A stretch of DNA of 64,000 nt, taken from the NCBI RefSeq assembly GCF_023635005.1, contig NZ_JAMLJM010000001.1, forward strand, positions 62,001-126,000, read 5' to 3'. The notes beneath the pieces are model-generated. The model did not search any database. It saw nothing but the letters and a program-made list of their open reading frames with translations, and was not told where the DNA came from. The stretch comes from Flavobacterium luminosum (lineage in GTDB: Bacteria; Bacteroidota; Bacteroidia; Flavobacteriales; Flavobacteriaceae). Every line of letters begins with the position of its first letter. Positions within the stretch are counted from its first letter, which is position 1. This document shows positions 59,901 to 64,000 of the stretch, piece after piece. A program made the translations under genes and the position numbers.

Positions 59901-61689
59901 AAATTCATTTGAGATTGATTTTGACAGTTTCAGAGCGCCGGTTTTTGATCCACAGGTACATTGTGACAGTTATACCCTACCGCCTTTACCTGCCAATACT
60001 TTTTATTATGATGCGCCCATGGATCCCAATCCCTTGAATCCGCATCCGGGAAATATTATTCCAGCAGGAACAACCTATACTTCCAGCAATGTTGTTTCAC
60101 CACTTTATATTTATACCGAAACTAATGTTCGTTTTAAATGTAGAGATGAAAGTAGTTTTACGATTACTATAAACAATACGCCATCTTTAGATACTTCCTT
60201 ACCCGCTACCTTTAATTCGTGTGATACTTTTACGTTACCAGCACTTAGTATAGGGAAATATTACAATCAATCTGTAAACGTACCCAACGGAAGAGTAGAA
60301 ATACCCATAACTACTTATGATGTAAATAACCCTCCGCCTTCTTCTGTATTTGTATATGCAGAAACGGGTACAACACCAAATTGTTGGGTTGAAAAAGAAA
60401 TCCCGATCTATTTATACAATGTTACTGAGTTAACCGATCTTCCTAATACCTGCAATAGTTATCAACTCGACCCCACCGCTTTAAAAGTAGGTGAGAATTA
60501 TTACGATGTAAATGGAAATCCATTAGCTTCCAACGCCATCATTAATACTCCAGGCGCTAACATTATTTACATAAGAGGTAATGCTCCTTTTGCCCCATAT
60601 TGTCAAGATCAGAGTGATTTTACTATAAATATTGTTGCCAGACCAGTAGCTAATCCTGCCTCAATAGCATCAAAATGTGACGATTACGGCGTGAATGATG
60701 GAATTTATCGTTTCGATTTAATCACAGAGGTACAATCTCAGGTTTTAGGTGCTCAACAACCTATTACAAACTTTGCTTTTGATTATTATACTTCTTCAGC
60801 GGATGCGAATACTGGGCTGAATGCTATAGTAAATCCTTCAGCTTATGAAAATGAAACACCTTACAACGATGCTATTTGGGTAAGAATAAGTAACAACACA
60901 AGTATAAATCCATGTTACGACATTGTTCGAGTAGATTTAAGAGTTAATCCTTTACCAAAAACCACTTTGGCGTCAGAATATTTTATTTGTGAAGATTACG
61001 AAACAGGAACGCTTCTCAACAGTGTCACGCTAGATACTGGGCTACGCACGGGATATACTTTTGATTGGACACAAGACGGTGTGAGCCTTACCAACAATTC
61101 AGGGGCTATCACAACAAATCAGGTTGGTAATTATACCGTAACCATTACTAACAATACAACACTTTGTTCTGAAACTTTTTCTACCAAAGTGACCAAATAT
61201 TCTCCTTATCTAGAAATCATTTACAGCGATGCTTTTGAAACACCTAGTTTTATTCAGGTGAATGTATTGGGAGCTGGTTCTGGTCATTACGAATACCAAA
61301 TTGATAATGGAATGTATCAAGATAATAATGTATTTTATAATGTTTCACCGGGTGAACACCTCATCACTGTGAGAGATAAAGACGGATATTGCTCACCGGC
61401 ACCATTAAAGGCTTTTATAATTAATTATCCTAAATTTTTTACACCAAATGCCGATGGATACAATGAAACATGGAACATTCCAAATTTAGCGTTAACCAAT
61501 CCTGATGCAAAAATTAATATCTTCGATCGATTTGGAAAACTGATCAAACAAATTACTCCAAGCGGTCCGGGATGGGATGGAACCTATAATGGAGAACCTC
61601 TCCCATCGACCGATTATTGGTTTACGGTTGATTACTCCGAGAAAGGAAGTTTTAAAACATTTAGAGCCCATTTCAGTCTAAAACGCTAA
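56908..61689 (+). CDS. Large secreted protein, choice-of-anchor L domain, repeats and type B T9SS domain
   Basis: A 1593-residue protein with signal peptide (1-19, ending LSYSQ). About 30-275 is a choice-of-anchor L domain (GIGYFENTNPAFPFANGVVLT, FASEEYGTYQCKSTDGFAFLL, IRIVIADGIDNLSDSALFLG). Between about 556 and 1250 lie roughly eight or nine units of 70-85 residues that begin C-x-x-Y-x-L and carry a Y-Y/YF segment (CTEYILP, CDSYVIQ, CENYTLP, CYSYTLT, CDSYTLP, CDTFTLP, CNSYQLD). The last ~90 residues (FFTPNADGYNETWNI ... FDRFGKLIKQI ... DYWFTVDY) are the type B gliding-motility-associated T9SS sorting domain. It should be exported by T9SS and act as an adhesin-like surface protein. Paralogues are usual in Flavobacterium. 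Confidence 0.88.
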   Translation: MKKILSLAFTLLGYLSYSQSITVNTSTYNDFGLVNNVLVNSPCVNISNVSSRTGTNYGSTNGIGYFENTNPAFPFANGVVLTTGNVLNAVGPNTSELNDGSLAWLGDTQLETTLAASGITMNSKNATVLEFDFTTYSNYFNFQFIFASEEYGTYQCKSTDGFAFLLTDASGSTENLAVIPSTTTPISVQTIRNNLFNSDCSSENTSYFGSFNGGSSATSSASNFNGQTVLMNATKTNLIPGQTYHIRIVIADGIDNLSDSALFLGGSSFDFSQDVLGPDISNLCNNNGVNEPYTITSGLDPNFFDFVWKDVNGNPIPGATGPDLTVNQPGTYQLTYYIQATNCEVATNDIIINYQLPPNTPNPIDLYKCDNGAATYIFDLNQNNSVINPSGQYQLSYHETLVNADINTNSLPLSYSVNTSDLPKEIWVRITDPNNGCYAVKSFFLRLTASPQANNPGDFTSCETAMGSGLGSFDLASLTPTVLGTQSSATYTVSYHLSQSDADNDNNPIDINTDYTSSNSSIFIRIENNTDANCFNTTSINLIVKPRPILDTIPNQYVCTEYILPNLINPGTYYTGPNQTGSILNAGTAITTDSVIYIYHETGGSPSCSSEYSFTVTIVDLNDITPPGVTACDSYVIQGYPIEGMRYFKLPGGPTVPNNIEVVPGEVISNLGTTTLYVYFTFTDASCPPITSDFDITLYQTPVLSNTFSNLFDCVQVNSLPTLNTNVGTANYYTYDAATNTYTPLTFPITTTTEIHAFADNNICRSVISVFTVYIGSLNLPNIDLCSAPYTLTAPPIGEYRDAPNGGGNRITTPAIINQNSIIYHYVPGFSCTDDDFFTITFNQPLLTPQNPVAVCENYTLPVNPDGARYFEQPGGPTVSGNTELFANTSTITNSRTLWIYKESSTALTPICYNEIPWDITIYQKPVIDSRSRQEVCYSYTLTPLSVGAYYDDPNGQNPITDFVIDASDLNANDDLVNLIKTIYIYAANPNDPTCFSQNSFEIDFDSFRAPVFDPQVHCDSYTLPPLPANTFYYDAPMDPNPLNPHPGNIIPAGTTYTSSNVVSPLYIYTETNVRFKCRDESSFTITINNTPSLDTSLPATFNSCDTFTLPALSIGKYYNQSVNVPNGRVEIPITTYDVNNPPPSSVFVYAETGTTPNCWVEKEIPIYLYNVTELTDLPNTCNSYQLDPTALKVGENYYDVNGNPLASNAIINTPGANIIYIRGNAPFAPYCQDQSDFTINIVARPVANPASIASKCDDYGVNDGIYRFDLITEVQSQVLGAQQPITNFAFDYYTSSADANTGLNAIVNPSAYENETPYNDAIWVRISNNTSINPCYDIVRVDLRVNPLPKTTLASEYFICEDYETGTLLNSVTLDTGLRTGYTFDWTQDGVSLTNNSGAITTNQVGNYTVTITNNTTLCSETFSTKVTKYSPYLEIIYSDAFETPSFIQVNVLGAGSGHYEYQIDNGMYQDNNVFYNVSPGEHLITVRDKDGYCSPAPLKAFIINYPKFFTPNADGYNETWNIPNLALTNPDAKINIFDRFGKLIKQITPSGPGWDGTYNGEPLPSTDYWFTVDYSEKGSFKTFRAHFSLKR

Positions 61690-61694
61690 CATTC

Positions 61695-61730
61695 AAAAAA
61701 ATAGTCACTTTAAAAAGTGACTATTTTTTT
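61695..61730 (+). terminator. Terminator after the 1593-residue gene
   Basis: Perfect 16-bp inverted repeat (61695-61710 / 61715-61730) with a 4-base loop, A tract before and T tract after. Confidence 0.88.
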
Positions 61731-61890
61731 ATTCTCTTGTAACAAAATAATCTAATGGTCGACTAGTATAACATAAGTTAAAATTTCTTAAATGTTAAAT
61801 TTAATATAAAACAGTACTTTGTATTGCATAGTATTATTTTAAATATTAATTTTGGCTTACAATCATCATCAATCAAAATCAATCATCAAA

Positions 61891-64000
61891 ATGAAATTAA
61901 AAGTTCTTTTAATTTGTATGCTGGCATGTACTGTTGGCATACAAGCTCAAACATCGGTTACCAATAATCCTGCAATTACTATTGGATTAGGAACCATTAG
62001 CGGAAAAGTTGTAGACAAAAGCAACAATGAACCATTACCTTACGCTTCCGTAACTATTAAAGAAAACGGAAAAGTACTAACAGGCGGATTTACCAAAGAC
62101 AACGGAACTTTCCAGATTACAAATCTTCCTCTTAAAAGTCTGAATGTTGAAGTTGTTTTCATGGGATACAAAAAATATGAAACTACAGTACAACTTGGAT
62201 CAGACGAAAAAAATGCTACTCTTAAAAACATCTTACTGGAAGAAGAAGCTAAGCAACTAAACGAAGTAAGTATTGTCAGAGAAAAATCTACCGTTGAACA
62301 AAAAATAGACCGAAAAGTCATCACTGTAGGAAAAGATCTAATCTCCGCGGGTGCCACCGCAGCAGATATTATGAACAACATCCCATCGGTAAGTGTAGAC
62401 CCACAAAGCAATACGGTAAGCTTGCGCGGAAATGAAAATGTGAAGATTTTCATAGATGGAAAACCTTCTAACCTATCGGCAGCTCAGGCTTTACAACAAA
62501 TTCCATCGACATCTATCAAACAAATTGAATTGATTACCAACCCATCAGCTAAATACAATCCTGAAGGAATGAGCGGAATCATTAATATTGTTTTGAACAA
62601 AAATGCGCAATTGGGTTTTAACGGAAATGTAACCACGGGAGTAACTTTTGCTAAAACTCCAAAAACAAACAACGCTATTGATCTAAATTATCGTATTAAT
62701 CAATTTAACTTTTACACCAATTATTCTCTCAATCACGGTAAACGTATCAATAATGGCATCATTGATTGGGTAGATTATTACAATGTAAACAACAATATTT
62801 CGTATTTTGATATTACAAACTTCAACAAAAGTCATTACACTAAAACCGGTGTTGATTTTTATTTAAACGAGAAAAACACCTTATCATTTTACACCATTCA
62901 ATCGTTTTTTAAATCTACAGGGACTTTTAGTAATACTATGGATTTTAGTACAGGACCTTTAACCGATCGAACGCTGATTCAGAGTGCCATAAATGACGGA
63001 AAAAATCAAACGTATAACTTGGCCTATCGTTTAAAATTTGACAAACCCGATAAAACATTAGATGTAGAAGTGAATTACAGTCTAAATTCTGATCCAGAAG
63101 ACAGCAAATACTATGATGAAAACAAAACATTATTGTATACGAATCAGGCCTACACCAACGGAAATAATCTTATTATTAATGCCGATTTTGTGAATCCAAT
63201 CAATGAAACTACTAAGTTAGAATTAGGAGCAGAAAGCAGATTTGACGGTACCGATAACAAATTAAATTTTGATTATAATTACAATTCGGATTTCGATTAC
63301 CAAAGAAACATCCAATCCGTTTATGGTAACTACAATAAACAAATTAATAAATGGAGTTATCAGTTAGGTCTTCGTTTGGAAAGTTATGATGCAGAAGCGA
63401 ATTTCAGAAAAGTGAATGAACAACCCGGACAGTTTAAAGACTATATATTTACAATGTATCCTTCGGCTTTTGTAACCTTTAATGCTTCTGAGAAAAATGC
63501 TTTCAACTTTAGCTATTCCAGAAGAGTTGACAGACCAAATCTTGGACAAGTTAACCCGATTAGAGAATGGAGCAGCCCAACTATAGACCAAGAAGGAAAT
63601 CCAAATTTGAAACCACAATTCACCAATTCGATTGAAGTAAACTATACCAGAAAAGTAAAAATAGGAACTTTCACTGCAGGAACCTTCTTTAGATATATTA
63701 ATGATGATATCTCACAGGTAATTCTTTCGCACCCAACAGATGCAAACAAAAAATTGTTAACCTATACCAATTTTGACCAAAATACAGAATATGGAGTTGA
63801 AATCTCAGGGAACTTGGATCTAAAAAAATGGTGGAGTGTGAATTTTAGTGCCGACAGCTACTTCAGAAACTTGAAAGGATTTGTAGAAGATCCCGATGGA
63901 AATTTATATGAAGATAAAGTATTAGCAGTTCCTTTTAACACCAGAATGAATCATACGTTTAAAATAAATAAAGATTTACGTTTGATATGGTTTACTATGT
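61891..64000 (+). CDS. TonB-dependent outer-membrane receptor, 5' part (runs off the window)
   Basis: From ATG 61891 an open frame of 703 codons continues to the right edge. The signal peptide is MKLKVLLICMLACTVGIQAQ. A CarboxypepD_reg-like domain follows (ISGKVVDKSNNEPLPYASVTIKE, about 34-115), then a plug-like domain (LISAGATAADIMNNIPSVSVDPQ, VSLRGNENVKIFIDGKPS) and the beginning of an outer-membrane beta-barrel (OMP_b-brl_3 type), with FSYSRRVDRPNLGQVNP in the barrel. This subgroup lacks a SusD partner and is often linked to iron or peptide uptake; the ligand is unknown. The leader before the ATG holds short repeated atcaatcaaa-like sequence. Confidence 0.85.
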   Translation, partial: MKLKVLLICMLACTVGIQAQTSVTNNPAITIGLGTISGKVVDKSNNEPLPYASVTIKENGKVLTGGFTKDNGTFQITNLPLKSLNVEVVFMGYKKYETTVQLGSDEKNATLKNILLEEEAKQLNEVSIVREKSTVEQKIDRKVITVGKDLISAGATAADIMNNIPSVSVDPQSNTVSLRGNENVKIFIDGKPSNLSAAQALQQIPSTSIKQIELITNPSAKYNPEGMSGIINIVLNKNAQLGFNGNVTTGVTFAKTPKTNNAIDLNYRINQFNFYTNYSLNHGKRINNGIIDWVDYYNVNNNISYFDITNFNKSHYTKTGVDFYLNEKNTLSFYTIQSFFKSTGTFSNTMDFSTGPLTDRTLIQSAINDGKNQTYNLAYRLKFDKPDKTLDVEVNYSLNSDPEDSKYYDENKTLLYTNQAYTNGNNLIINADFVNPINETTKLELGAESRFDGTDNKLNFDYNYNSDFDYQRNIQSVYGNYNKQINKWSYQLGLRLESYDAEANFRKVNEQPGQFKDYIFTMYPSAFVTFNASEKNAFNFSYSRRVDRPNLGQVNPIREWSSPTIDQEGNPNLKPQFTNSIEVNYTRKVKIGTFTAGTFFRYINDDISQVILSHPTDANKKLLTYTNFDQNTEYGVEISGNLDLKKWWSVNFSADSYFRNLKGFVEDPDGNLYEDKVLAVPFNTRMNHTFKINKDLRLIWFTM

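Noticed and set aside
61741-61890. A TAnnTTTG promoter for the last TonB receptor.
   Set aside because: The best candidate, TACTTTG near 61815, is one base short of the consensus, so I did not list it.

Overview
The window looks like chromosomal core sequence of a Flavobacterium or a close relative (Bacteroidota, Flavobacteriia). The reasons are the low-GC coding style, at least four promoters of the flavobacterial form TTG-N18/20-TAnnTTTG (before rpmE, the zapA/rny operon, a tRNA and an HU gene), both classes of type IX secretion (T9SS) C-terminal sorting domain, typical Bacteroidota families (GlmU-like sugar nucleotidyltransferase, DUF4199, DUF4290, SusC/CarboxypepD-type TonB receptors, type B L31) and a 6S-Flavo-like RNA between zapA and rny. 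No insertion sequence, phage, CRISPR array or rRNA was seen. Genus is inferred from memory of these families; no search was run.

Layout. 1-212 is the 5' part of mtaB (tRNA modification), followed by a gene-poor gap with a small interrupted reading frame. 729-3716 is a two-gene unit: a membrane protein resembling vitamin K-dependent gamma-glutamyl carboxylase and a secreted T9SS protein. It is closed by a perfect 27-bp inverted repeat. 3788-11398 holds a GlmU-like enzyme, L31, and a tightly packed set DUF4199 / glycosyltransferase / phosphosugar mutase / MsbA-like ABC exporter. 11400-16298 (minus) holds a surface-type lipoprotein, a TonB-dependent receptor and an M23 peptidase. 16486-18850 is coiled-coil protein / zapA / 6S RNA / rny. 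19325-25407 holds tRNA-Met, a START-like protein, a class IV aminotransferase, YqgE, HU, fmt, recQ and a P-loop kinase-like protein. 25545-27913 is DUF493 / DUF4290 / murA. 28000-33931 holds a TauE-type permease, aroQ, three small outer-membrane beta-barrels, xerD and hisS.

The right half continues with an ABC permease, prmC, ribD, a HAD phosphatase, YigZ and a thioesterase; dnaA with an LMW phosphatase and an RsmI-like methylase; a cell-envelope cluster (lysozyme-like protein, DUF2279, mltG, dapF); degQ; a long-form gap; a LysM-NlpC/P60 hydrolase; folD; ffh; a PAS protein; argS; a 1593-residue gliding/T9SS-exported adhesin-like protein; and the first 703 codons of another TonB receptor running off the window.

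Most of the window is ordinary housekeeping sequence. The points I would look at again are the carboxylase-like/T9SS gene pair, a pair of dispersed RNA-like elements (near 34.0 and 46.5 kb), a MurA with Asp in place of the fosfomycin-target Cys, a promoter that begins inside the preceding gene's terminator (about 19.97 kb), and two DnaA-box-like direct repeats upstream of HU. All coordinates were read by eye; no folding, alignment or database search was run.
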